64,000 nucleotides of DNA, from NCBI RefSeq assembly GCF_963678975.1, contig NC_089272.1:62570574-62634573 (forward strand), in the 5' to 3' direction. The position numbers and the translations under genes were made by a program. Source of the stretch: Dysidea avara (lineage: Eukaryota; Porifera; Demospongiae; Dictyoceratida; Dysideidae). Below the pieces are notes generated by a model, which worked only from the letters and a program-made list of their open reading frames with translations, was not told where the DNA came from and did no database searches. This document shows, one piece after another, positions 1 through 12,330 of the stretch. Within the stretch, counting starts at the first letter, position 1. Each line of letters starts with the position of its first letter.

Positions 1-130
1 CATTACATTGGTTGTATGATATTACAAGGCACTATGACAATCAGAAAAATCAGGGTGGATGTCTTTCAAGAAAATAAAATTTAACTTGGCTATCTGAGAT
101 TAAATATTAGGGTATTTTTCATGGCTAATA

Positions 131-390
131 GGGCCTAATGTATTTCGTGGACTGGACTCACAGACTGAGCTGGAAACAGCTTCTTAACAATAATCCAGGG
201 ATTACCTATCTCTTCTAATCAAGGATCTTGTTCTTCCAGTAGGCTGCAGTTAATAGTGACTCCAACCTTACAAGAGATAGATAATGGCTGGATTATTGTT
301 AAGCTGCTTCCAGCTCAGTCTGTGAGTCCAGTCTGCAAGTCCAGTCTGCAAGTCCAGTCTGCAAGTCCATTCCACAAAATTTATTAGGCC
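131..390. mobile_element. Hairpin MITE-like element with long inverted arms
   Basis: The left arm (about 131-197) contains ggactggactcacagactg and ttcttaacaataatcca. The right arm (about 285-390) is its reverse complement, so the block folds into a stem of roughly 60 bp with a loop near 198-284. The right arm carries a short tandem expansion of a 13-bp unit (ctgcaagtccagt). No coding capacity is seen. A related arm sequence recurs at 30.08 and 30.91 kb. Family assignment is not possible by eye. Confidence 0.7.
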
Positions 391-535
391 TGGCTATAGG
401 GCCATTTTTAAAACAAAAAATATTTATAGTAAAATAAACTCTGAGTCAGCTAATACATACTTGTCTGCATTTGTTATGGCTAAAGTGGTTAGCTATACAC
501 TTGTGCATTTGTTACACTTGTTGGTATTTATGTAG

Positions 536-1988
536 AAACTTAACATCACTGAAGAATCTATCAAAGCTCGCATCATTCTGAAAACGATTGAAAATTTGAC
601 ATATAATTTGACAGATGCTGATGTTCCATTAGCACAGCAGCTGAGGATTGACTTGAATGATTTATATTGGAAGTATCATGCACAGCTCCCAAAGTCTGAA
701 GGATTATTGTTGCGCCCAAACTCAAAGAGTTTATTGCAGTATGCATGTAGAAAAATAAGAAGAGCTAAATTGACCTTGCAGTGTTCTACCATGAAGAAAT
801 TGAAGCAAAGAAAGAAAAGATCTTCAGAAAGGGTTGGAATTAAGGCAGATAGGTTGGCCAAAAGTGTAAGCTATACTGATGTGCAATTTTCTGAAGTGAA
901 TATTGATGTTTGTTTTCATGTAGGCTAGTGGTATTAAAATGCAAGGTGCAAAGCCAGCAACAGAAGGTAGAAACGCACGTCGAAAGTGCTATAAGTGTTC
1001 AGGATGCATAGCAAAAAGAATGTGATGTCTGTTAATACTGTAAGGATAAGCCTAAGTATGGTGGACCAGACACTCTGAAGCAATGCTGTGTCAAACGAAA
1101 ATGTACCATGATATCTACTTGGAATAACAGCAAAAAGACGGTACGATAATGACAAATGGTTTTACCTGTTATTATTTATTCTATAATCAGGACAACATAC
1201 TATCATTTATGACAAACAGTGGTCAAACAATAGTAATGATGGTTGGCGATGGGAACTGTTTTTATAGAGGAATTTCTTATCAGTTATTTGGAACATAAGA
1301 GGAGCACCCCACAGTACAGAGGTTGTGTATCATATGGAAAATCTAACAAAGAGATTTTTTCAATTTGTCTAATCCCAAGTATAAACGAAGCCACAAGAGA
1401 AGTGCAAATTAAACATGTATGAGAACCAAAAACTTGGGCTACCCATGTTGAAGTACTTGCTACTGCCACTATATTTCAAACGCCAGTACTGAAGACTCAG
1501 AGGGCTTTAAATGGAGAGTGGTAAAACCCATCTGTAGCTCAAGAATGTGCAATTTGTGATTTCCTGTATTACCTGATGTTGATGCAAGCATTGCTTACTG
1601 ATGCCAGACCACTTTGAGCTTATGTACTTTGAAAATCATCATTATGATGCAGTTGTGTCTTTGACTACTGGAAAAGTTTGCACAGATCATCCTGTTTTAG
1701 CAGGCACTCATGATCAGAGTTCTATGATTGAACTCGCAAGTTGAATTTTGTCATTTTTGGTACCTATTATGTATGGCATGTTGTTCCTTCGTGTGTTTGT
1801 TACTTCTACTCTTTTATATTACTGTAATATATCAGTGTTACATACTAGTGCATTCTTGTGGTATAAAGATTTCATGATATTATTCCAATACAAACACTGT
1901 GTAGAGTTTATTTGACACTTCTGCTGGTGATATAGAAAAGGATGTAGAAGAAGAATGGTGGTGTGAAGATGCTACTCACTATAGCTAG
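536..1988 (+). pseudogene. Decayed multi-exon gene: CXXC zinc finger plus OTU cysteine protease
   Basis: Four candidate exons are visible. Exon 1 (536-865) is a basic, helical region (RKIRRAKLTLQC) and ends at a gtaagc donor. Exon 2 (924-1140) is in phase and encodes a CXXC-type zinc finger: RKCYKCSGC, then CDVC, then KYGG and KQCCVKRKC. Exon 3 starts at 1191 after a tataatcag acceptor and encodes an OTU fold: GDGNCFYRG with the catalytic Cys at 1257-1259, VVYHMENLTKRFF, WATHVEVLATA, and FENHHYDAVV with the catalytic His near 1640. A tail exon at 1905-1988 is possible. Lesions: a frameshift near 1018, TAA at 1033, TAA at 1296 and further frameshifts in the OTU part. CXXC domains bind CpG DNA and OTU domains cleave ubiquitin. 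The combination may come from a transposon or a chromatin gene. Not functional as read. Confidence 0.7.
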
Positions 1989-3140
1989 TTTGCTCACTGA
2001 ATGCGCTCCAGTTCGTGATCTTCCCTTGGTTATATAATAGTATTGCATACTACTATGATGTTCTTTTCAGCTTAATAGGCTGTTAGAGATCGGACAATGA
2101 TATCAATAAATCACCATATTGAGTGAATCAATACAAATTTCACTAGATTGACATATCGCAACATAATTATCTGGTGTACTGACATGAATATTAGAAAGTA
2201 TGTAGATGCTAATTTACAAAAATGTTAGTATTATGATGTCTTTTAAGAAAATCTGACATGTACTGGTTTCTAATAATTATTGCAATTATTATTGTATCAT
2301 GATATTTTAAGCCAATGTATTATGTATATACTGTTGATACTTTCCAATACTGTATTATCCCACCTCTACAGGCTATGTACTATGCGGTGGGAGTATTAAT
2401 CCTAAACCTTGACCATCTAGGATCACTAAAAGCCCAACCAGGTTGTATGAGCAAGTAGCTATAGTGTACTCAATTACCTATGCATCATTCTTGTATGTCA
2501 AGACTAAGTTGGGCTGTTTTGTTTATATAAATTGCCATTTACTGTTTGATGTGAGTGACTGAATGTATACAGTGAAACCTTTGTATTAAGGACATGATGT
2601 TGGAACCAACTGACTGTATAGTATCCTGTATAGTGTCCTGATTATCAAGATGTTTAAGTGATACCTTACTAAGTGTCCAGATTATGCAGGTATCCTCATC
2701 TTCAAGTGTCATGATCAACAGGTTTTGCTGTACATGTACATGCATAACAATAAGTTAATAGCAGAGCTCTGCTGCCAAGTTAATAATAGCCCTGCACTAT
2801 CATGGAGGCTATTTCATCTAAGAGCATTTATATAACCAAAACATATTGCATGTATATACACATTGTCAATAGTACAAAGAACACAGTGGCATAAATGTGG
2901 TGATCAATGTCTAATTAACACATCCATTAATGTCAAAACAGCTTTTTAAACAACCCAATAATCTACAAAACTGGTTAAATAAACATGTCAAAGATTCTAT
3001 GGACACAAATAAAACAAAACAAAAACAAATAATACAAAGAGTCAAATACTGAAAAGTTAAATATAGAAAATGTGAATGTACAGTACAACAGATTCAAGCC
3101 TAGATGGAATTTTGGCCAACATTTGTAATGTGCAGTATCT
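1989..3140. other. Intergenic stretch without a recognised gene
   Basis: AT-rich sequence with only short chance ORFs. At 2570-2680 there is a low-complexity run with repeated gtatagt/gtcct words, resembling dispersed repeats elsewhere in the window. I see no domain, RNA gene or clear exon. Confidence 0.5.
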
Positions 3141-3775
3141 ATATATGTGACCGGATCTTGGAAAACCTACCTTTTGGGCACAAGCAAACTTTTTGGGAAA
3201 ACTCAATTGAAAATTTCAAAAATTTTTTCAATATTATTTTTTTTGCACATTTGGATAAAGCAATTATTAAACCTTCTTGCTGTGTAGTTTCACACCCATA
3301 TCTTCTTTTTCTTAGGAGATATGGATGATTATATCAGACCATGTAGTAATTTCACATGATGGAACAACAATTAACTTACAAATTTGGTGATTTGTTCAGG
3401 TGCTGGAATGGCTAAAGCTTAGTCTTAGACAATAATACATGGCATTTAATTGCAGAAATGTACCAAGAATATGCAATTAAACTATCAGAAATGTCTTTTA
3501 TAGTATTCTAGATGGTAAAAACGGAATTATTGGTAAACAAAGTGATTTGTCCCCTTTTGTCACCCTTAATCACTCACAGAACTCAATACATTACCATAAA
3601 AGTTAGTTTGTAATGTACAGGAGAGAAAATTGGCCATATCTCAGGAATGCTGAAAGATATTAAGCTGAAATTTTGACACAAGATAGATGAGTACTCAGTA
3701 CCTTATTTAAGCTATAAAACAGAAATTGACCAATGTGCCAAAAAGGTAAGTTTTCCAAGATCAGGTCACATATAA
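3141..3775. mobile_element. Inverted-repeat element, TGTGACC family, copy 1
   Basis: The left end reads atatatgtgaccggatcttg followed by gaaaacctacctttt. The right end is its inverse: aaaaggtaagttttccaaga followed by tcaggtcacatata. Termini of about 25-30 bp with scattered mismatches bound 0.63 kb of AT-rich DNA without coding potential. Four more inverted pairs with the same ends occur in this window (23.25, 46.79, 53.81 and 54.19 kb). Confidence 0.75.
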
Positions 3776-3845
3776 TTGGAACAATTTTTGATACTTTCAG
3801 TTAATGTAAATCCTGTATTCACACACATTCTGTATCCCTTGTTCC

Positions 3846-5161
3846 ATGCACTATCAATTCTTACAGATACTTGTGAACACTGTATTTTATTGGAGGACTG
3901 CACCCTTTGTCTATGTTCTAGCTGAATATTTCTCTTCAGTTTTTACTCAAGAAGACACTATTGTACCAGTATTAGAAGGTAACCCTCTTCCTGAAATTCC
4001 ACCAATTCACATACACTCTGATGCACAACTTGAAGCCCCACAAAGGGCCCAGACAATCTTCCATCTTACTTTCTCATGAGGTATAGTAGCAAATGAAATT
4101 TCCGCTGCCCTTTCTATAACCTTTTCTATGAATTTTCCAAACATCACTAAACCAAGGAGCCATACCTGACATATGGAAATCTGCTCTGATAGTTTCAATA
4201 TATAAAAAGGGACCCTGCCAACTAGCGTCCTGTATCACTAACATGTATGTGCTCAAAAATCATGTAACATGTTATCTGCTCTAGTATGTTTGAACATTTG
4301 AATCATCATCAAGCTTTAAGAGATGAACAGCATGGCTTCCGGCAGCATAGGAGTTGTGAGATACATTTAATTACAAGAGTAAATGATTTTGCACACTGCT
4401 TAAACCAACAAGGACAGTGTGGTGTGTTGCTGCTTGACTTCTGTAAAGCCTTTGACAAGGTCCCCCACTCCAGTCTCTTCCACAAGTTACAATTTTATGG
4501 CATTAAAGTACCTCTTTTGACTTGGATTAAGAACTTCCTTTCTGATCGATCACAACAAGTGGTGTTAAATAATAAACAAGGTGACTCATGTAATGCGGGT
4601 GTACCACAAGGAACTGTTCTGGCTCCATTACTATTTTGATTTACATCAATGACCTTCCTTTACATGTCTCAAGTAAAGTTTGATTTTATGTTGATGATGT
4701 TATGCTTAACTCAAATATTTACTCCGTGGAGGACTGCCATCAATTACAATGTGATCTTGACTCCTAACACAGTGGGCACAAAAGTGGCTTATGACCTTTA
4801 ATCCAATTAAATGTGAATTTCCTACAACTAACAAACAAGATAAACATCATACCATTCACTTACCACATTGACAACTCTACAATCAGAGAGGTCACTCATG
4901 CTAAATATCTAGGTGTAGTTATTGATCAACACCTGGGACACCGCACAAAACAAGCTGCTAGTATAGCCACTAAAATACTAGAGTGCACAGTTTTAAATTT
5001 TACTTTTTCCTTTCAGTGATTAAACTATGGAATAATCTAACCCAGAACATTGTTAACACTTCCACATACACTGTGCTTTGTAATGATTTGGACACTTTTA
5101 ATATACTGTGCATTATAATCATACATGATTCCTGCACAGTACACAATAATATAATAATAAT
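3846..5161 (+). pseudogene. Truncated non-LTR retrotransposon (LINE) reverse transcriptase
   Basis: Fragments follow RT order. First is a linker that reads LAEYFSSVFTQED (3846-4079). The fingers/palm block is at 4286-4639, with EQHGFRQHRSCE, LLLDFCKAFDKVPHS and GVPQGTVLAPLLF. IYINDLP and a YVDD-type active site follow at 4640-4700. Then come HAKYLGVVIDQ (4860-4930) and a C-terminal LWNNLTQNIVN segment (about 5020-5100). The thumb between 4980 and 5010 is deleted and several stops and frameshifts break the frame. The endonuclease domain is absent. The 3' end carries a short TAA-rich tail (5150-5161). The motifs fit the Jockey/CR1-like group; the exact clade is not resolved. Inactive. Confidence 0.85.
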
Positions 5162-5689
5162 AACCTCAGTTTGTGACAAAAAGGTAACTCTTCAGATATG
5201 CATCTGAAATTTACTCCTTTACATTTGCAAGAGATCGAGGACACTTAAATGCCCACTTTACATGTGCTGGACAGCATTAGCGAACTTCCAGTTTGGACTT
5301 CTTTGAGGCAGTGCAAGGATTCCATACCATGCGTGTACATGTATACTCCAGAAATGATTATATCAGATACCAAAGAACCATGGATTCAGGTGTATGTAGC
5401 ACCTTATGCAAAGTATTACTGGCTTTGGGAGACATAATGCTTGCAGTGGCTTGACAAAACTCAATTGCACAGAATATGTACTTGTTGATGTTAATTGTGT
5501 GCTAGATGTGCGGGCACTTTGCAGGCTACGGTCCTACATCTGGTGGGGATAAGACAAAAAAAATTGCCACGAGTCCCACTGTATGCACTGTTGCAGGCAC
5601 ACCTAACACCTTACATTATATTCAATCCAAGTTCAGGCTCTCTATTAGCTCTACTGATCTCTGCCTCACCTGAGTCTAGCTGGCACAGA
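5162..5689 (+). other. Stretch without a recognised gene
   Basis: Two short open frames (5249-5437 and 5495-5692) are present but show no domain, composition bias or splice context that would support coding. Probably non-coding. Confidence 0.4.
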
Positions 5690-5893
5690 TAATACTATGA
5701 TTGGTGTCACAATGTGTAGTAATGTCTCTGTAATGGCGAGTCACAAGTTTCAGATGCACTGCCTGAGGGGGACTGATGAGATATGGAAGTGTAATACTAT
5801 GATTGGTGTCACAATGTGTAGTAATTTCTCTGTAATGGCGAATCACAAGTTTCAGATGCACTACCTGAGGGGGACTGATGAGATATGGAAGTG
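5690..5893. repeat. Tandem duplication, 2 x 102 bp
   Basis: Two head-to-tail copies beginning taatactatgattggtgtc at 5690 and 5792 differ at only a few positions. The period is a multiple of three, so an open frame runs through both, but the product resembles nothing known. Best read as a recent non-coding tandem duplication. Confidence 0.9.
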
Positions 5894-6745
5894 TAGTCGC
5901 TTTCGTCCGTACAACTCTTCAGGATTCAACAAAATATACTACGATTGATAATATGTCTATTAAATTCGAGCAGTCAGTGTTTATACTTCTATTAATAGAA
6001 CATAAGAACAGAAGATCACGTGACTCAACATGGAATAGGGTGAACTTAGCGATTCCCTTAGTAACCAGTCAGTCGTAGCAATAGTGAAAGTTAGGGTGAA
6101 AGTACTAGTAGTTTTAGTTGAGTAATTGAAGTAGTTTACAAGGTGTAGTTTATAGTAAGAAATCTATTTGACTCTTGGGGATGGTTTTGTTTTGTCTGGA
6201 ATTGCTGGCTGTTCGTCTCAAAGCTCACCTGAAATGCTAATCATGTTATCGTGCGATGTTTAGTTACAAGAACTAGCGTGTGGAACAAGCCACGCTTGTT
6301 TATCAATTAGTGTTCTACTAGCAAACAAGGAAGAGAAATGCTAATACAGTTTATAAAGATGGGAGCCTCGCGAAAGGTGAAGCTTAAATTGAAGTGAAGG
6401 AGGTGATGCTAGGAATTTCACTCATGTCGCAACCTTCACCTGCCTTCTCTAGTAAGTTGTACATGAACTTATAGTAGGTGTTTGCCCATTTCTGAATGTA
6501 AATGGTATGGTACTGAACATGCACAGCTACATTATATCAGTGTTTTCAGCTGCTTAACTGCTAGGGCGGCAACGTTGTCTACTAATACTAAGTTAGCACC
6601 CTATTTAAATATTATTAAGATGCACTAGGCTACAAGCTTTCAAGGGTTACCACTAAGGAATGGGACAGACCAGATTGAATGAGCTACATAGAACACTTTG
6701 AAAGTGCTACATTGCTTTATTGCATGTTGCTAGTGCAGCAACATC
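5894..6745 (+). other. Gene-free stretch; possible 5' exon near 6405-6448
   Basis: No domain is seen. A short plus-strand frame (MLGISLMSQPSPAF) starts about 6409 and runs into a good donor (ctctagtaagt) near 6449, so this could be the first exon of a gene whose remainder is displaced by the transposon starting at 6755. This is inference from the donor alone. Confidence 0.2.
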
Positions 6746-6754
6746 GGTGAGACC

Positions 6755-9580
6755 ATAGATACTAGACTTATAATAGGGATTGGCAACGGAGGCATAAACG
6801 GAAATAATCCGCGTTTCGCTTTCCTGTAATACTGTTAGGAATTTTCAAGTCACTACCAGCTAACCGCGAGATAACCGCTATCATAGTGCCGCTATGCTAC
6901 TGAGAATGTTTCATGTGTTTCCACGAAGATTTAGTCTTTAAAGGTACGTAGCTCCATTAGGGATTCTTACTAGCATGCGTGATGGAATTTCAGTACGGAA
7001 GTGAAACCTGCCTTTATTATTTATTATTAATTACTAGGCAGACAGCACAGCTGGTGTGCCTAGGATGTAAAATCAACAATAGTGAATGTATGTTACAATC
7101 AATAAGTGTACGTATGCTACAATTACTAGTTGTGAACAAAAAGTTACAGTATGTATGTGTTACATAAAAATACTAGACGCAAGGCACCTTCACTGCACTG
7201 CCTTACGTCTTTATGCAGTGCAGCGAAGGTGCCTTCATCTTTATCTCTCGCATTGCGACAGTGAGAAGACTAGACTAAGAGATGAGAGTTAAGCAGCTGA
7301 GATTAATAACTTTCTCTTGCCGTCTTTCTAATGGCGGAACAATTTTCCCTCACCCACATTGTATCTGGACAAAACTGTATGCCGAGAAGTTGTAGCTAAT
7401 CTGCTAAAGCATGAATTTAACTATAGGACATCCTCACATCTCTCTGGCTTATCTGTACAGAACCACAAATTATTCACACTTCAAGCACTGACTGTTCTAT
7501 TAGAGTTATCGACTGCTTTATTAGAGTGTATCTGAACCTTTGAAGTCAGCATTGATGATTACACTCCATCAGTTTAGACCACTCAAGTTCAAATGAGATA
7601 CTGTAGCAGACTGGGTGTGCCCCTCCTTTTACAGCTCCTGAACTCTAGTAGGAGTAAGACCTATTATGTACACCAAACCATAAACTGAATTTGAAGTCAG
7701 TGAAGCATCATCCTTGATCTCAACAATGAGGGACATCCCATATCCATGAGGCAGTACTGTCACACAGGATCAAACATAGCACAGTTCATACACCCTATAC
7801 AACTTTGATTCGTGTGCCATACAACTCAAGTTACAAATAACAACACCTTGCCAGGCTATTATTTACATGTCATATGAAACTACATGATGTAAACATTGCA
7901 AATCCGACTAGGAGGTTGATTCTTGCTCTACTCTTGCATGGGCCTGTTGCAGCTTGTCTTGTGTTATACTTCTGACTCCATCTAGTCTGCCAGCAGGTCT
8001 GTTGGTTCTGCAACTGCTCACTCAGATGCTAACAGCTTACCTAGCATTACAATAAATCATAAATCAAAAATCAAATTAAGACTACTACATAAACACACCA
8101 CAAATAATTCATTACACCATAGTAATTTCTCCTGCCAGATATTTTATGTGGGCAGCAGGAAAGACTCCTGGTTTCTGTTGCACAAATTTTCCCAAAATAC
8201 AATAAATTACGTCATCATATTTTTTGCACTAAAGATAAATTTACATATACATGGTGAACCAGATTCAACTGTATTGGGAAAGTCAAGAACCTAAGCCCAC
8301 AGTACTTTCAAAGTTCAGCAAAAAAAAAGGCTGTAATCCACATTAAATCATAATAATGTGAACTATACAATGTGTAGAGTTAGCCTTGTCAACACTCCAG
8401 CTGTGATCATGGAATATGGAGAACAGTGACCAGGTAATTTACTTGCAGTCCCCAAACAAAATATCTGGCACGTAAGACTAATACCAAAAGAGATTAGATA
8501 CCTTTGTGCAATATGCAATTTCATCAGATTGTTTACTGAGGTAGTTGGTAAACGTCATATTAAGTCAAGTCGTATTATTATGTGCATAATTATATTCATG
8601 AAGAGGGTAATTTATTTGAAACAAGTTCGAAAAACATTTCACCCATTGTTTTCTCATTACCACACCTATGTGTTGGTAATGCAACACACACACAAAAGGC
8701 AAACACAAAAACACACTTTTGCACTACAAAGTCACACACACACACACTAAAGCAAAGCTTTTGGTAATAGTATAGCAGCCAGGCACACACACATTAAAGC
8801 AAAACTTTCAGCAATAGCATCAACGTAATTCCAAAAACCCAGTTTGAGACCATTGCTAAAGAGCACACACTAGATCATTATCTGTAATATTCTTCCCTCT
8901 GGTTCTTAGGTGGTCTTCCAACCTTGAATTTCTTGTAATTTCTCTCCTTTCATCAAAGTTCTGATGCCAAGACTATACATGTGAAATTTTCTGTTGCTCA
9001 TTTTAAACTCTGCCTACACGAAAGTAACAGGAAGGATTCATAAACTAGATATGGAGTGACATCCTCCAAAGTTAACATTTGTACTGAACCTTGGAAACTC
9101 TTCAGAAAGTAGTTCACGAAGCTCAGTAAAACTACACAAACTTGTACAAATATCGCTCTGGAATGCCCTGTAAATAAGCATTCTCCCTCAAACAACGCCC
9201 CTATTGTTAGAAAATTTGATCCATTAACACTTCCAAGGTCAAAATAAAAGGGTGGGAAATGTTAACACCGTTTAGGAACGTTGTGTCACTTCAAGAAAAC
9301 TACACAACGGTAAATAGCGTTGAACTCCATAGTAAACAACAAAATGACAGCGCGCTAAAACACACAAATAAGAAACTTACCCATCCAATGTACTTCATAT
9401 AGCCATAGCTTCAGCTTTAACGCACGAAAAATACGTGCACTGCATGCCTGCTCGAGTACCTGTCACTCAAAGGCTCCACCATCTTTTACTTCACCAGCGG
9501 AACAGCGAAACGCGCATTAATTTACGAAAATAATAATTTTGTAGTGCGTTGCCAATCCCTATTATAAGTCTAGTATCTAT
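6755..9580. mobile_element. 2.8-kb DNA transposon, 34-bp perfect TIRs, 9-bp TSD
   Basis: The left end (6755-6788) begins atagatactagacttataat and the right end (9547-9580) is its exact reverse complement over 34 bp. A second similar block (cgcgtttcgct) lies about 35 bp further in on both sides. The 9-bp sequence GGTGAGACC flanks the element at 6746-6754 and 9581-9589, as expected for a target-site duplication. A 9-bp TSD with long TIRs is typical of Mutator-like elements, but no transposase motif is readable inside, only ORFs under 75 codons. Probably non-autonomous, or carrying an intron-split or decayed transposase. It contains the hairpin at 7181-7235 and CA-rich sequence at 8685-8795. Confidence 0.85.
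7181..7235. repeat. Near-perfect hairpin, about 21-bp stem
   Basis: The arm aaggcaccttcactgcactg pairs with gcagtgcagcgaaggtgcct across a loop of about 13 nt, with one mismatch. It lies inside the 2.8-kb transposon. It could be a structural end of a nested element or a hairpin transcript; nothing in the sequence decides this. Confidence 0.85.
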
Positions 9581-9589
9581 GGTGAGACC

Positions 9590-10605
9590 AAGGGAGAGAA
9601 TTGGAAAAGTAAACGTGTTCAGTTACCGGTATTACCATACTTCTGACTCCTGAATCAAAGACCAATTTAATTACACATGATGTCCTGAGTAGTGTCGAGT
9701 GTTTGGTGAATCAATACAAATTGTTCCATTCTGTGTTTGATGGTTCCAATTAGCAAAAAGTAGCCATAGGATATGACAAGATACACATTCAAATCTATTT
9801 GATGTATCGGTACAGTGGTCACTGCAGCATTTACATACATCTTTTAAAAATTAACCTATAGTTTACGAACTTACTTAGTCACCCGACATGTTAACTTATT
9901 ATAATCAGCTATGTATGTTCACTTAGCCACCTGTGTGCCCTCAAGAAATTTTGTTTGATAATCTTTAAAGTAGAGGAACTGGCTAACGTTCGCTGTCATG
10001 TGGACTTTAATGCTTATTGCTAATACTTAATGCTTATTGCTAGTACTCTTCTTCTCTGCTTAATTTTGGATAAATGCTAGACTAAGCACATCTTAGTTGT
10101 ATCCATTACTCTGGTTACAGGTACCTGCCACTCAAATAATTATTTTTGTGGGTGCTATAGGTACTCCAGGACGAGTGTTCAGCTGTTTTATTTATTTTTT
10201 GCTTTTTTGTCCATGCACACTTAGATATGTATTAACAAATGGGACCAGTACGTCTGTGTTTAATGTTTTCAGTCTTGAATTTACACATCATTTTGTTTAC
10301 GTATAAGGTGTGTAAGTTAGAAACTGTTTAGTATGTGTACAAATAAACTTAGATATTTATATGCTGTTAGCTACTCTGTGATCCCAGAACTTTCAAATAA
10401 AGATACGTGCATAATAGCAATACATAATGGTAGATCTGTGGTCCATTATCGTAGTATGGGACATGGGTATAATGTCTTTCAACTATTGTAATTCATGATA
10501 AGTTGTAATTACATTGAACTTCAATTTGTAGGTGTTTTGGAGTTGCTACTTTGTGATTAACATAGCATTTTCTGTCCGGCATAGACATTATTTCGTGATA
10601 TCAGA
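9590..10605. other. Intergenic stretch without a recognised gene
   Basis: AT-rich sequence with a small direct repeat at 10009-10045 (taatgcttattgct twice). A 69-codon frame at 10097-10306 is hydrophobic and lacks similarity to any family I know. No exon or RNA gene is supported. Confidence 0.45.
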
Positions 10606-10925
10606 TCTGGAACACTTTTATGGTATCTCATAGGATGTTCATGTAAATTTCATTAATTAATTCATGTAAAATTCATGAGACATTCATAGTGCACTTCATA
10701 GAGTGTTCATGACATATTCATCCATAGTATGGTAGTAGTTTCATGGTCAATTCATATGGGAGTCATGGGATAATAATTCATATTAAAGTCATGGTGTTTT
10801 CATGGGATGATTCATATATAATTTATAGGGTGCATAAAATTCATAGCCTATGAAACAGAAAGTATTCATAGGGTCATAAATATGAATAACCCGTGAATTT
10901 GAGTTCATAGGAAAACCATGGGTAT
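10606..10925. repeat. Degenerate TTCATGG/TTCATA word array
   Basis: About twenty copies of ttcat, catgg or catag words lie at irregular spacing of 10-25 bp (attcatgaga, ttcatagagtgttcatg, gtcatgggataataattcat). Spacing is too loose for a microsatellite, and no ORF follows it. Origin unknown; it directly precedes segmental-duplication copy A. Confidence 0.6.
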
Positions 10926-11984
10926 ATGAGTTAGTAGTGCTAGTTATCCTTTATCTATGCCTAGGCAATGGCTTCCCTGCATGGATTCCAAACACGCATC
11001 GGATCCGAGACCTAGACAGGTAACTGAAAGCTCCTCATAGGTCCCTACCGAGATTGCTACTTACAACAGTTCAGTGCTATCACACATACTGTATCGAAAA
11101 TGACAAATTAAATTCATTGAAATACATAGTACTTATCACAACTACATACAAAAACACAAACAACAATTTAAACATCATTCTAGATGTCTCAAGCTTTCAG
11201 CTAGTGTGTTACGTCCCACAGATCGGCTAGATAAAGCTGTCAAAACTTTCTTCCATATTTCTGTCTTAGTTTTGGTATTATCTAACCACTCCAGGGACAT
11301 CATCCTACAGGCTGTCTTGCTCTCCCTACTATCATGTTGAATGGTCTTCAGTTCTTTGGAGTCTACGTGGTGGTTGTGGCGCTGTGCGCCCTCAGGCATC
11401 CTGCGTGCATATCAGGCAATGCATGACTCACAGTGTTGCAACTAATATGTTACACTTCAAAGTAGCTTTTTAAAGTAGTTCTAACCCTTTCAAGTTACTT
11501 TTACAGTAGTTTTAAGCTACTAAATTCACTTTTAAGTTAAATGCCTTTGATGTGGTTGAGGGTGCCTTTAATATGGTCTGGCATTTGTTCAGGATCCTCT
11601 GTGGTGGTTGAATATATCATTATTGTTACTATATCAAAGCTTCATATTAGCTCTTACACTAGTAATTACTATCTAAGGTTTTCAAAATGTATAAGAAACC
11701 TTATCACCATGAGACAGTTTTGATTGTGGGATTCGGTTGGTCTTAATTGAGAGCCACAGGAGGCTCAATTGTAGGCTACAGGAGATCACTGAAGCCCACA
11801 ATGTAAAGTGGATGTTGGTCATATAGGTTTCATATACATTTTACTACAGTATTCAATAGTAAGAAGCATTAAAGCTGTACAGTTTGTGGAATGCAGTAAT
11901 GAGTTGTCAGCACATCACATTTGTAGCATAAAGAATTCCTTTGATCTGAAGTGTCAAAGTGTTACATTATATAGTTATACAACG

Positions 11985-12330
11985 GCCATGAGCGCCCTGC
12001 CTGATATAAACGCACGAGCCTGGGGGCCCGAAGGCAAGTGCGTCCATACAGGCAGAGCACGAGCGCACGCCGCATAACCGCCATGCACCACTCACCCAAT
12101 AGGTGGGGAGAGTCCCACAAGACAGCCGCAACACCCATAAAGGCCAGGCTTCTAACATCGATTGTGGGTAACCAAGCCAGACGTTGCGATGACGTTCCCC
12201 CCGCAGCACCGCAGCCACCTGAGACATTGAAAGCCAGCACGCCATGGGCCATATCACTAACCTGCATTCGCCGCTCGACTCCCATCATGTAGCGCCCAGC
12301 ATGCCAGTGTGCCATATAGACCAAGCACCA
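11985..12330. other. GC-rich, CpG-containing island inside the insertion
   Basis: This block is visibly richer in G, C and CpG than anything around it (cacgagcgcacgccgcataa, gacgttccccccgcagcacc). It keeps overlapping open frames of 84-124 codons on both strands, as GC-rich DNA tends to do. None of the translations resembles a known protein. It could be a repeat core or captured gene fragment. Confidence 0.5.

Noticed and set aside
11985-12330. Bacterial contamination or horizontal transfer in the GC-rich block
   Set aside because: Only 350 bp, no bacterial gene signature, and it sits within a defined eukaryotic insertion; composition alone is not enough.
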